This document shows, piece after piece, positions 1 to 8,207 of a stretch of 64,000 nt of DNA. Position 1 is the stretch's first letter. Each line of letters starts with the position of its first letter. The DNA is from CAYWBU01 sp942491525 (GTDB lineage: Bacteria > Desulfobacterota > Desulfomonilia > UBA1062). The position numbers and the translations under genes are program-made. The stretch lies in assembly GCA_942491525.1 (NCBI GenBank), contig CALOBW010000030.1:124001-188000 (forward strand), given 5' to 3'. The notes below the pieces were generated by a model. The model saw only the letters and a program-made list of their open reading frames with translations. It ran no database searches and was not told the origin of the DNA.

Positions 1-120
1 CTTATTAGTCTGCTCCGTATCTGTACTCTTTGAAGCAGCTGCACCGGCTGGGCCATCGCTGCTGCTGTTACAACCACCCAACAAGATCAAACAACAAAAT
101 AGCAACAAACTTTTTTTCAT
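1..120 (-). CDS. lipoprotein, N-terminal part only (runs off left edge)
   Basis: Reading leftward from an ATG at 120, forty codons remain open to the window edge. The product starts MKKSLLLFCCLILLGGCNSS, a short basic n-region, a hydrophobic core and a clear lipobox (LGGC), then a Ser/Ala/Thr-rich tether. It is therefore an exported lipoprotein, lipidated on the Cys at residue 17. A strong ribosome site (GGAGG) lies 6 bases before the start. No functional domain is visible in the part present. The upstream region (121-330) carries a FadR-like palindrome and an inverted repeat that may control it. Confidence 0.7.
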   Translation of the reverse strand, partial: MKKSLLLFCCLILLGGCNSSSDGPAGAAASKSTDTEQTNK

Positions 121-250
121 CTGAGATCCTCCATCTACCTCAACAAGTATGTAAAAAATGAATGTCATTCTCTTATGCAAATACATTGCCGAATTTGATA
201 AAATCCATAAGTTATTCAAATGATAAAAGTTATGTAAAAGTAGCCTCTGC

Positions 251-266
251 GAGTGAATATTCACTC
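251..266. promoter_or_regulatory. 16-bp perfect palindrome, FadR/TetR-like operator
   Basis: GAGTGAATATTCACTC is a perfect palindrome about 130 bp upstream of the lipoprotein gene that reads left. It closely resembles the operator of TetR-family fatty-acid regulators such as Bacillus FadR (consensus TGAATGAMTANTCATTCA). The match is visible, but which regulator binds is inference; no such regulator gene is adjacent. Confidence 0.45.
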
Positions 267-270
267 ATTA

Positions 271-310
271 ACTAAGTGAACCTATTTTTCCCACTTTAGG
301 TTAACTTAGT
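271..310. repeat. inverted repeat, 12 of 13 bp arms
   Basis: ACTAAGTGAACCT (271-283) pairs with AGGTTAACTTAGT (298-310) with one mismatch around a 14-base T/C-rich loop. It lies beside the FadR-like palindrome in the 370-bp gene-free stretch 121-489, which otherwise holds only AT-rich promoter-like sequence and the chemoreceptor operon terminator. It could be a second operator or an RNA hairpin. Confidence 0.35.
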
Positions 311-423
311 GAATTAATTTTCTCCATCAAAGTAAGCTCAGGAGCAGAAAACTCATGATTTCGAGAGTTTATCCCCAGAGAGAGCCGGGGCGGAATTATA
401 CGAATAAATGCAAATGGCAGTCC

Positions 424-464
424 AAAAACCGCCATTCAAGCGCCCCGGGCCGCAGCCGGGCGGT
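424..464 (-). terminator. terminator of the chemoreceptor operon
   Basis: On the minus strand ACCGCC pairs with GGCGGT around an inner GC-rich hairpin (GGC TGCG GCC), and the outer arm is followed by a T tract. It sits 26 bp past the stop of the 490-1053 gene and matches a Rho-independent terminator. Confidence 0.55.
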
Positions 465-489
465 CCGGGAAAAACTTTACCCAGAAGCC

Positions 490-1053
490 CTAATCAGCTT
501 GATCTAGCCGCCGGCTGCTCCGTTCAAGCGCCTGGGAAAGATCGGCGATGGTGCCGGAGATCTGATCAACCGAGCCGGTCACCCGCTCAACCATGCCCAC
601 AACATAGACCTTGGCAAACCAGAAGATGGCAATGATCAGGCAGGCAATCAGGAGCAGGACCAACCCAAGGGCGATCTGCAGCTTACGGAGCATGGGATCA
701 ACCAGCTGAGCCTTGGCATCTGCGGCCTGGGCCGCCACAATATCCGTGACATCCTTTACAATCGCCCGGAGCGGCTCCCGGGAATCGTCCAGAATCGTAG
801 CAACACTGCTCTCCTCAATCGAAGCGATCAGATCGAGGATCTGCTGACGCTCGGCCTGGGTCAGGTTTTCAGCCTGCAGAGCATCTTGCAGCACGACCGA
901 CAGACGGTCCAGGGCGCCGGCCAGCTCCTTAGCCGCGGCCTCAGCCCCCACCACCGTAACCTCCATGACATAGGGGCCCCTGACTATTGTCTGCTGGGCC
1001 GCGAGAACCGAGCCCAGCAGCATAAAGATTGCAAGCAGAACAAAGCGCTTCAT
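490..1053 (-). CDS. small membrane protein coupled to chemoreceptor, unknown family
   Basis: I do not recognise the family. About 187 residues from the ATG at 1053; a GTG three bases earlier is also possible. There is a signal-like hydrophobic N-terminus (residues 4-19, ending near AAQQ), a helical Ala/Glu/Leu-rich central region (about 35-125) likely to form a coiled coil, one strong membrane helix (about 132-152), and a second amphipathic helix after it that resembles the region after a HAMP-type membrane helix. The start sits in the TAGTGATG overlap with the chemoreceptor stop, so the two are translationally coupled. A role with that receptor, for example as a sensing or scaffolding partner, is inference from the coupling and topology only. 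Confidence 0.65.
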   Translation of the reverse strand: MKRFVLLAIFMLLGSVLAAQQTIVRGPYVMEVTVVGAEAAAKELAGALDRLSVVLQDALQAENLTQAERQQILDLIASIEESSVATILDDSREPLRAIVKDVTDIVAAQAADAKAQLVDPMLRKLQIALGLVLLLIACLIIAIFWFAKVYVVGMVERVTGSVDQISGTIADLSQALERSSRRLDQAD

Positions 1054-1055
1054 CA

Positions 1056-3026
1056 CTATTCCGAAACCTTAAAACGGCTGACGCTGCGGCTCAGATCGGC
1101 GGTCTCCTGCTTCAGGTTGGTGGCCGTTGAAGCCAGCTCCTCAACCGTGGAGGCATTAACCTGAGTCGATGAGTCAATATTGGTGATGGCGCGGTTGATC
1201 TCATCCACGCCACTGGACTGCTCGGTGGAAGCCGTGGCAATCTCCTTCATAATATTGGTGAAATCGCCGAGCTGGGCACTGATCGCCTGCATGGCCTCGC
1301 CCACCTGGGTCGACTTCTGGTTACCCACCTCAACCTTGCTGACAATGTCGCTGATCAGCTCCTGGATCTCGGCTGAAGAGTCGGCCGAGCGCTGGGCCAG
1401 TGATCTGACCTCCGCGGCCACCACCGCAAAACCCTTACCGTGCTCGCCAGCCCTGGCCGCCTCCACGGCCGCGTTCAGCGCCAGCAGATTGGTCTGGAAA
1501 GCCACATCATTAACGGTGGTGATGATATTCTTGATCTTCTGGGAAGCCTCATGGATCTCGGCCATCGAGCCGGTCATCTCGCCGGTCAGAGCGGTGCCGC
1601 TCGACACCGTGCGCTCCACCTCGGCCGATTTCTGATTACCACTGGCCGCGCTGCTCTCAACATGCTTGATGGTGGCGGCCAGCTGTTCGATCGTCGCCGA
1701 AATCTCCTCGACCGAAGCGGCCTGATCCTGGGCGCTGCCGGAAATCTGCTGAGCGCCGGAGGCAACCTCGACCGTGGCGTCGCGTACAATATCGGCACTG
1801 CGGGTTATGCCGCTCATTAACGACTCCAGTTTATGGATAAAAGCATTCATGCCCTCAGATGTCTGGCCGACCTCATCACCGGTCTGCACCGGCAGGCGCA
1901 CAGTCAGATCCCCATCGCCCGACGCGAGGTCACGCAGCCGGAGCGCCATATTGCGCAGCGGCCTGACCAGCGAGGCGTAGAGCGCCCAGACCACCACGGC
2001 CATGATGCCCAGCGATGCCAGCAGCACCTGGATGGTGATCATCCAGAATTGGCCGAAAGTTTTAAGGCGTTTAATCAAACTGTCGGTGGAGCCCAGAACC
2101 AGCTCTCTACCGGCCGGCGTCCAGGCCAACATCTGCTCATGATAATTCTCATAGAGGCTGTCGGCTTTATTTGCAGCAAAGCCGTCCCGCACAGCCTGAT
2201 TAATATCTTCCCAACGGGCATTGAAGATTTCGGCGCCCTGGGGGTTATAGAGCATCCTGCCGTCCCTGTCGGCCACAAAGAAGCTGGCCATACCGCTGGC
2301 ATTGAGCCTATCAACCACTGGTTTGAGATCATCGAGGCTGCCACCGTTCAAATCACTGATGGCGTAGTCCTGCATGGCCAGCATGTAATTTTCCGACTCG
2401 GCCTTGATATGGTGCAGACTTTCGAAGTAACCGTTGGCGGTCAGCCAGGAGACGGCCGTGATGGCCACCGATACCAGCATGAAACTCAGCATGCGGCCCA
2501 GCGACTTGCCGACCCCCTCAAAAACGATGCCGCGGCGCATAAACTCCTGATAGAAGACCTCGACCCTGGCATTGGCCAGGGAGCCGATCATGACAAAGAC
2601 GATCAGCGGCAGGATACCGATGGCGGTCAGATAGGTGATGGGCAGGCTGGAGGTGGCGATGGCGCCCACATCATTGGACATGAAAAGACCGATACCTATA
2701 ATCTCATAGACGGTAGCCAGCACGCCAATCAGAATGGCTGCCAGCTGCGGCAGTTTCAGATTACGGCGGGCCGCAAACTTAAGTTCCGCATCACCGAGCG
2801 CCCCAAGGTTCTCCAGGGCCCCGTGCACCGGCTTGGCCCAGAAATAGACAGTGGCAAGACCGACAACCCAGCAGACAAACCAGCCGGCGAAGGTGCCCAG
2901 AGCCAAAAACTTGAGCTGCTCCGGAAAACAGCCGGTCTGGGGCGGAATTGAACCGAGCCAGCCCCCGAAAAGAACGATGTATGTTACGGCGTAGATTGCC
3001 AGCGCCTTGGGCAGATAACCTTTCAT
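1056..3026 (-). CDS. methyl-accepting chemotaxis protein
   Basis: Chemoreceptor of about 656 residues that signals to CheA/CheW. The start is the ATG at 3026, preceded by AGGAGA; an upstream in-frame start would lack a ribosome site. The N-terminal half carries about five membrane helices, unusual for the family, then an extracytoplasmic stretch (about residues 210-320), one more membrane helix (about 330-355), a HAMP domain (around 355-410) and a long methyl-accepting coiled coil. The hairpin tip FQTNLLALNAAVEAARAG, followed by GKGFAVVAAEVRSLAQRSA, is the diagnostic signalling motif. The ligand is unknown. The gene is coupled to the small membrane protein downstream. Confidence 0.93.
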   Translation of the reverse strand: MKGYLPKALAIYAVTYIVLFGGWLGSIPPQTGCFPEQLKFLALGTFAGWFVCWVVGLATVYFWAKPVHGALENLGALGDAELKFAARRNLKLPQLAAILIGVLATVYEIIGIGLFMSNDVGAIATSSLPITYLTAIGILPLIVFVMIGSLANARVEVFYQEFMRRGIVFEGVGKSLGRMLSFMLVSVAITAVSWLTANGYFESLHHIKAESENYMLAMQDYAISDLNGGSLDDLKPVVDRLNASGMASFFVADRDGRMLYNPQGAEIFNARWEDINQAVRDGFAANKADSLYENYHEQMLAWTPAGRELVLGSTDSLIKRLKTFGQFWMITIQVLLASLGIMAVVVWALYASLVRPLRNMALRLRDLASGDGDLTVRLPVQTGDEVGQTSEGMNAFIHKLESLMSGITRSADIVRDATVEVASGAQQISGSAQDQAASVEEISATIEQLAATIKHVESSAASGNQKSAEVERTVSSGTALTGEMTGSMAEIHEASQKIKNIITTVNDVAFQTNLLALNAAVEAARAGEHGKGFAVVAAEVRSLAQRSADSSAEIQELISDIVSKVEVGNQKSTQVGEAMQAISAQLGDFTNIMKEIATASTEQSSGVDEINRAITNIDSSTQVNASTVEELASTATNLKQETADLSRSVSRFKVSE

Positions 3027-3059
3027 ATAGAGTCTCCTGTTACAATAAAGATAATACAA

Positions 3060-3454
3060 CCAGACGGTCTTTCAAATTGGTCGGACCGACACCTGGAGAT
3101 CTTTAGATGAAAAATTTCTTAAAAATTCACTTACAGTCGCTAAATGTAAATATATCATCACAAATACATAGCGTTGTGTATATTAAATATCTTGCAATAT
3201 TTTAAACGTAAAATACTGCCATCCCCACACTCCCTCTGATAAATTTTTAACAGCAACCTCCCCATGCAGCCATCAAAACACATCTCAATACCAGATACAT
3301 TCCAACAACCCGCCTGCAGACACCACGCCCATAATGAACGCATTCAAAAAATATGTAATTATCTTTTATTATTAGAAACTTAACCCTTCCATAAATCAAG
3401 ACCGCGATTATATATAAAAAAACATTTGTGTTTTGCGGATAAATTCCGATATAG
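3060..3454. other. AT-rich intergenic region, no gene seen
   Basis: This stretch lies between the leftward chemoreceptor and the rightward DUF5692 gene. It is AT-rich and holds short open frames without ribosome sites, which I do not call. Near 3081-3091 there is a short palindrome GTCGGACCGAC upstream of the chemoreceptor start. It presumably contains the divergent promoters. Confidence 0.4.
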
Positions 3455-3458
3455 AACA

Positions 3459-3472
3459 CGAACGATCGTTCG
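3459..3472. promoter_or_regulatory. 14-bp perfect palindrome, probable operator
   Basis: CGAACGATCGTTCG is perfectly palindromic and lies 155 bp before the DUF5692 start. Its size and symmetry fit a dimeric repressor site, or the first hairpin of the leader RNA. The regulator is unknown. Confidence 0.45.
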
Positions 3473-3474
3473 GC

Positions 3475-3626
3475 TGGTCCGGCGATGCAAAACGAGGGAC
3501 GCACGTGAGTAGAAAATTTAACAGAGACAATTTTCAGTCACCAATAGAGCGAAACATGATGGATGCTCATCCATTGCGCAATTCAGATTTGAACATCCGT
3601 CCAAAAAATATCTCCGGAGGTAAGTA
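3475..3626 (+). promoter_or_regulatory. structured 5' leader of the hypB/hypA operon
   Basis: Between the palindrome and the DUF5692 start are consecutive potential hairpins: GTCC/GGAC arms at about 3478-3502, GAAAATT/AATTTTC at about 3514-3537, and ATGGATG/CATCCAT at 3559-3574 with a 2-base loop. CTCCGGAG then overlaps the ribosome site. I could not match it to a known riboswitch class. It may be a cis-regulatory RNA sensing a metal or cofactor, which is inference. Confidence 0.35.
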
Positions 3627-4562
3627 ATGGGAATTTTGTATGAAGTAATGAGTCTGCAGAGCTGGGCCATCTGGCTTTTCGTCCTCTTCTCGCTGATGGC
3701 ATTCAACGAGCTGGGACGCACATCCAAGTGGGGCGGTCTGACCCTCTTCCTGGTCATCCCCATAATTCTGACCATCTTTGTCTGGCCCACAACCGCGGCA
3801 CCGGGCAACGAGTACGGTACCGGCACCTGGTTCGTCTGGGTCAAGTGTTATTCGGTCCTGGCCGGCTGTCTCTGCTTCATGGCCCTGCGCTACATTCCCG
3901 GCCTGGTCGAGAAGAAGTGGCTGCTGATCCTGCCGCCCGCCATCCTGGCCATCAACATCTTTGAAGCCTGTATCCGCGACTTCCAGATCTACTCATTTGC
4001 TCTCTGGGACGGCGGCTACATGGACAACCTCTGGATGATGTCGGGTCCCTGGAACATCATGAACGGCATCGCCGGCCTGCTCAACATCATCGCCATCTGC
4101 GGCTGGATGGGCATCTTCATCACCAAAGACAATATTAAGGATATGATCTACCCCGATATGATCTGGGCCTGGATCATCGCCTATGACCTCTGGAACTTCG
4201 CCTACACCTACAACTGCCTGGCCGACCACTCCATCTACGCCGGCGCCGCCCTGCTGCTCTCCTGCACCATCCCGGCCTTCTTCACCAAGCGAGGCGCCTG
4301 GCTGCAGCACCGCGCCCACACCCTGGCCATCTGGGTAATGTTCGTCATGACCGTGCCCCAGTTCGCCGATCGTCTGGCGCCGGTGGCAACCACCCACAAC
4401 CCCAAGGCCTTCTTCGTGGTCAGTCTGCTGGCCCTGCTCTCCAACATCGCCCTGGTGATCTGGCACTTCTACCGCATCCGCAAGTACAAACTCAACCCGT
4501 TCAAGGATGAGATCTACACCGACACCAGAGCCTATCAGAGCGTTATCGAAGAGAACGCATAA
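3627..4562 (+). CDS. DUF5692-like polytopic membrane protein
   Basis: A 311-residue integral membrane protein that I place, from overall look and length, in the uncharacterised DUF5692 family. About nine hydrophobic segments are visible (approx. 10-28, 36-53, 66-88, 98-116, 143-165, 175-197, 203-219, 228-246, 260-281). The chain is rich in Trp, Tyr and Asn within the membrane (for example DLWNFAYTYNCLADH near 187-201), with polar residues that could bind a ligand or metal. The ribosome site GGAGG lies 7 bases before the ATG. It is the first gene of a set with hypB, an FeS flavoprotein and hypA, suggesting a nickel- or redox-linked function, perhaps transport. Function is not known. Confidence 0.8.
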   Translation: MGILYEVMSLQSWAIWLFVLFSLMAFNELGRTSKWGGLTLFLVIPIILTIFVWPTTAAPGNEYGTGTWFVWVKCYSVLAGCLCFMALRYIPGLVEKKWLLILPPAILAINIFEACIRDFQIYSFALWDGGYMDNLWMMSGPWNIMNGIAGLLNIIAICGWMGIFITKDNIKDMIYPDMIWAWIIAYDLWNFAYTYNCLADHSIYAGAALLLSCTIPAFFTKRGAWLQHRAHTLAIWVMFVMTVPQFADRLAPVATTHNPKAFFVVSLLALLSNIALVIWHFYRIRKYKLNPFKDEIYTDTRAYQSVIEENA

Positions 4563-4570
4563 AAACAAAG

Positions 4571-4590
4571 CGGCGGCCTGCGGGCCGCCG
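4571..4590 (+). terminator. GC-rich hairpin after the DUF5692 gene
   Basis: CGGCGGCC TGCG GGCCGCCG forms an 8-bp stem 8 bp after the stop. No clear T tract follows, so it may be a partial terminator or an mRNA stabiliser that lowers expression of hypB relative to the first gene. The remaining gap to hypB (4591-4799) is AT-rich and includes ATGATA/TATCAT at 4737-4752, so a second promoter is possible. Confidence 0.4.
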
Positions 4591-4799
4591 GACTCCAGCC
4601 TTTGCTGAATGTGCCGATATGAATGTTGCACCATGAAGGACAAAGGAAAAGATGAAAACAACCGGCAATCTCTAATCAAACCATAAAGCTGAGTCTGAAT
4701 TTGCACTCAAAAAAATACACAAACAGTGAAAGCAACATGATATAGTTATCATATTTTAGCAACTTGACTAAAAAGACTATACTATGAAAGAAGGGAAAA

Positions 4800-5471
4800 A
4801 TGGAAAAATTCAGAGTTCTTGAAATCAAAGAGAGCGTATTCGAAGACAATGACAGGCAGGCCAACCTGCTCAGGGAGGAGCTGAAAAAAGACAAAACCTT
4901 CCTGCTCAACCTGATGTCGTCCCCCGGTTCCGGCAAGACAACCACCGTTGTCAGAACAATTGAAGCTCTCAAGGATGAGATGAAGATCGCCATCATGGAG
5001 GCTGACATCGACTCCGACGTGGACGCCAAGACCGTCTCCGACGCCGGCGCCAAGGCCATTCAGCTGCATACCGGCGGCATGTGCCACTTGGACGCCGATA
5101 TGACCAGGCAGGGACTGCAGGGACTGGGCACCGAAGACGTGGATTTCGTAATTCTGGAAAATGTAGGCAATTTGGTTTGTCCGGCCGAGTTTGACACCGG
5201 CGCCGTTAAGAACGCCATGATTCTGAGTGTTCCCGAAGGCGACGACAAACCGTTGAAATACCCGCTGATGTTCTCGATTGTGGATGTCCTGTTGATCAAC
5301 AAGATGGATGCGATCGAATTCTTCGATTTTGACCTGGAGGCCGTCAAGGAGCGCGTGACCAAGCTGAACCCCAACATCAAAGTTATCCCCATCTCTGCCA
5401 AGAAGGGTGAGGGTCTTGATGAGTGGACTGACTGGCTCCGCTGCGAAGTCAAAAACTGGACCGAAAAATAA
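4800..5471 (+). CDS. hypB: hydrogenase nickel incorporation GTPase HypB
   Basis: HypB is the GTPase that, with HypA, delivers nickel to apo-enzymes, classically NiFe hydrogenase. The 223-residue protein has the P-loop SPGSGKTT (41-48), the nucleotide specificity motif NKMD (167-170), and the dimer-interface metal ligands Cys95-His96 (GGMCHLD) plus Cys127 (NLVCPAEFD). It lacks both the N-terminal CxxCGC high-affinity site of the E. coli protein and a histidine-rich stretch, so it is a minimal, non-storage form. It is followed 18 bp later by the FeS flavoprotein and then hypA. No hydrogenase, urease or other hyp gene is in the window, so its nickel client is unknown. Confidence 0.95.
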   Translation: MEKFRVLEIKESVFEDNDRQANLLREELKKDKTFLLNLMSSPGSGKTTTVVRTIEALKDEMKIAIMEADIDSDVDAKTVSDAGAKAIQLHTGGMCHLDADMTRQGLQGLGTEDVDFVILENVGNLVCPAEFDTGAVKNAMILSVPEGDDKPLKYPLMFSIVDVLLINKMDAIEFFDFDLEAVKERVTKLNPNIKVIPISAKKGEGLDEWTDWLRCEVKNWTEK

Positions 5472-5489
5472 ACAACGAGGGAAACTTAA

Positions 5490-8159
5490 ATGGTAAACGA
5501 AAAACTACTTGATCTGGCGAACAAGATTAGCATGACCAAGCGCGGCTCTAAAACAGAGGTCAAACCCGAGGATCCGCGTTATAAAATTCTGGTGCCCGTC
5601 GTAACCGACGAACTGGCCGACGTGGCCCTCTGCATGGAGCTGCGCAAACCGCTCAGCGCCGAGGAGATCGCAGCCAAATGCGGCAAGCCCGTCGAAAAGA
5701 CAGCCGAACTGCTCTGGCAGCTGGCCGTTGACGGCCTGGCCTTCGTCAACAAGATCGACGGCGTCGACAAGTACTGGCACGACACCTGGGTGCCCGGCCA
5801 CATGGAGATGATGGTCAACAACAAGGAGAACGTCAAGAAGCACCCGATCATCGCCGAATGTTTTGAAGAGCTCGGCCGTGTGCGCGGACCCATGCTGGCC
5901 GGCAACATTCCGGTGGGCCTCGGACCCATGCGCGTTATCCCCATCGATACCGCCATTGAGGGCGAGACCAGAAGAGCCTCCTATGAGGAGATCGCCGGCT
6001 ACCTCAACAACAACACCATCTTCTCAGTCTCCGACTGCTCCTGCCGGACCTCGCGCGAGGCCATGGGCGAAGGCTGCGGCCACCTGAAAGAGGATATGTG
6101 CATCCAGATGGGGCACGCCGCCGAGTACTACATCCGTACCGGGCGGGGGCGCGAAATCAGCCGCGAAGAGGCCTTCGAGATCATCAGAAAGGCCGAAGAC
6201 AACGGCCTGATGCACCAGATCCCCAACTTTGACGGCCCCGGCGAAACCCACGCCATCTGTAACTGCTGCGGCTGCTCCTGCTTCGCTTTACGCTTTGCCA
6301 ACATGTACACCAGCCCCGACGTCGTGCGCTCCAACTACGTCTCCGAGATCGACAAGGAGAAGTGTGTGGCCTGCGGCGAGTGCGTCGAGAACTGTCCGAC
6401 CAACGCCCTGCAGCTGGGCCAGAAGCTCTGTGACGAACCCATTGTCCAGATCGAGCGCGACTATCCGGATGACACCGAGTGGGGCCCCGAGAAGTGGAAC
6501 CCCGACTACCGCATCAACAGACGGGTTGTGCTCGACAGCGGCTCATCCCCCTGTAAGGCCGAGTGCCCGGCCCACATCGGCATCCAGGGCTACATCAAGC
6601 TGGCCGCCCAGGGCAAATATGACGAGGCCCTCGACCTGATCAAACGCGAGAACCCCTTCCCGGCCGTCTGCGGACGCATCTGTCCCAGAAAGTGCGAGTC
6701 AGCCTGTACCCGCGGCGACATCGATGATCCGGTCGCCATCGACGACATCAAGAAGTTCATCGCCGAGAAGGACCTCAACGCAGATACCCGCTTTGTGCCA
6801 CGCAAGAAGAACGACTACGACAGACGCATCGCGGTCGTGGGTGCCGGTCCGGCCGGTCTCTCCTGCGCCTTCTACCTGGCCATCGAGGGTTATAAGGTAA
6901 CCGTCTTCGAGAAGCAGCAGGCCTTAGGCGGTATGCTGACCTTCGGCATCCCCTCCTACCGTCTGGAGAAGGATGTCATCAATGCCGAGATCGAAGTCCT
7001 CAAGGAGCTGGGCGTCGAGTTCAGATGCGGCGTTGATGTGGGCAAGGACGTCTCCATCAATGATCTCAGAAATCAGGGTTATGAGGCCTTCTACCTGGCC
7101 ATCGGCGCCCAGGCCGGCCGTCTGATCGGCGTTGAGGGTGAGGATGCCGACGGCGTCATCACCGGCGTCGACTTCCTGCGCAACGTCAACCTCGACGAGA
7201 GCGTCAAGCTGGAAGGCAAGACCGTGGTCATCGGCGGAGGTAACGTGGCCATCGACGTGGCCCGCACCGCGGTGCGCACCGGATCCTCCAAGGTGGATAT
7301 GTTCTGCCTGGAGAGCCGCGACGAGATGCCGGCCCTGGACGAAGAGGTCGAAGAGGCCCAGTCCGAGGATATCAGCATCAACAACTCCTGGGGCCCCAAA
7401 CGCATCCTGACCGAAAACGGCAAGGTTGTGGGCATCGAGTTCAAGAAGTGCCTCTCGGTCTTCGACGAGAGCAGCCGCTTCAGCCCCAAGTTTGACGAAA
7501 ACGACATCAAGACCCTCGAGTGCGACAACGTCCTGCTCTCCGTCGGCCAGGGCATCGACTGGGGCGAAATGCTCACCGGCACCAAGGTTGAGCTCAACCC
7601 CAACCGTTCGGTCAAGGCCGACCCGACCACCTTCCAGACCGCCGAAGAGGATATCTTCGTGGGCGGCGACGCCTACACCGGCCCCAAATTTGCCATCGAC
7701 GCCATCGCGCTGGGCAAAGAGGGCGCCATCTCGATCCACCGTTTCGTCTCCCCCGGCCAGAGTCTGACCCTGGGCCGCCTCAAGAGAGACTACAAGGCCC
7801 TGGACAAGGATAGAATCGACTTTGACAGCTACGACCGCATGCCCAGACAGACTGTTGAGCATGTTGACGGCAGCAAGACCAAGGAGACCTTCAGGGATCT
7901 GCGCGGCACCTTCACCGAAGAGCAGATCAAACAGGAGACCGAGCGCTGTCTCGGTTGCGGCGCCACGGTTGTTGACCAGTACATGTGCGTCGGCTGCGGC
8001 CAGTGTACCACCAGATGTAAGTTTGACGCCATCAAGCTGGTCAGAAAGTATGACGCAGTCAACAAGGACCTCACCGAGCTGAAGCCGGCCATCGTCAAGA
8101 ACGTGCTGAAGCGCAAGGTCAAGATCAAAACCAAGAAGGTTAAAAACTTCTTCAAATAA
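5490..8159 (+). CDS. multi-[4Fe-4S] FAD/NAD(P) oxidoreductase, GltD-like core
   Basis: An 889-residue cytoplasmic redox enzyme. In order: a winged-helix-like N-terminal region (about 25-100); a cysteine-rich module SDCSCR (181-186), C196, C204 and CNCCGCSC (257-264); a ferredoxin motif CVACGECVENCP (292-303); the GltD-type FeS region with C355, C359, C394, C398, C402 and C406; an FAD-binding GAGPAG (451-456); an NAD(P)-binding IGGGNVA (581-587); and a C-terminal pair CLGC (820-823) and CVGCGQCTTRC (833-843). This is the layout of electron-transferring NAD(P)H:acceptor oxidoreductases of anaerobes, related to glutamate synthase small subunit and NfnB-like proteins. Its position between hypB and hypA is unusual. 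The electron acceptor is unknown. Confidence 0.88.
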   Translation: MVNEKLLDLANKISMTKRGSKTEVKPEDPRYKILVPVVTDELADVALCMELRKPLSAEEIAAKCGKPVEKTAELLWQLAVDGLAFVNKIDGVDKYWHDTWVPGHMEMMVNNKENVKKHPIIAECFEELGRVRGPMLAGNIPVGLGPMRVIPIDTAIEGETRRASYEEIAGYLNNNTIFSVSDCSCRTSREAMGEGCGHLKEDMCIQMGHAAEYYIRTGRGREISREEAFEIIRKAEDNGLMHQIPNFDGPGETHAICNCCGCSCFALRFANMYTSPDVVRSNYVSEIDKEKCVACGECVENCPTNALQLGQKLCDEPIVQIERDYPDDTEWGPEKWNPDYRINRRVVLDSGSSPCKAECPAHIGIQGYIKLAAQGKYDEALDLIKRENPFPAVCGRICPRKCESACTRGDIDDPVAIDDIKKFIAEKDLNADTRFVPRKKNDYDRRIAVVGAGPAGLSCAFYLAIEGYKVTVFEKQQALGGMLTFGIPSYRLEKDVINAEIEVLKELGVEFRCGVDVGKDVSINDLRNQGYEAFYLAIGAQAGRLIGVEGEDADGVITGVDFLRNVNLDESVKLEGKTVVIGGGNVAIDVARTAVRTGSSKVDMFCLESRDEMPALDEEVEEAQSEDISINNSWGPKRILTENGKVVGIEFKKCLSVFDESSRFSPKFDENDIKTLECDNVLLSVGQGIDWGEMLTGTKVELNPNRSVKADPTTFQTAEEDIFVGGDAYTGPKFAIDAIALGKEGAISIHRFVSPGQSLTLGRLKRDYKALDKDRIDFDSYDRMPRQTVEHVDGSKTKETFRDLRGTFTEEQIKQETERCLGCGATVVDQYMCVGCGQCTTRCKFDAIKLVRKYDAVNKDLTELKPAIVKNVLKRKVKIKTKKVKNFFK

Positions 8160-8166
8160 ACTAAAC

Positions 8167-8188
8167 GGGGAGTGCGCAAGCGCTCCCC
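8167..8188 (+). other. intercistronic GNRA hairpin
   Basis: GGGGAGTGC pairs with GCGCTCCCC (one G-U pair) around a GCAA tetraloop, 7 bp after the flavoprotein stop and 19 bp before hypA. No T tract follows, so it is more likely an mRNA processing or stability element than a terminator. Confidence 0.4.
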
Positions 8189-8207
8189 ATCCTATGAGGT
8201 ATAAGCC

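Noticed and set aside
3158..3504. Two short minus-strand open frames upstream of the chemoreceptor
   Set aside because: No ribosome sites, odd amino-acid composition, and located in AT-rich promoter DNA.
3433..3627. 64-codon open frame before the DUF5692 gene
   Set aside because: It would start at TTG with no ribosome site and runs over the palindromes and the ribosome site of the next gene; the DNA looks like leader sequence.
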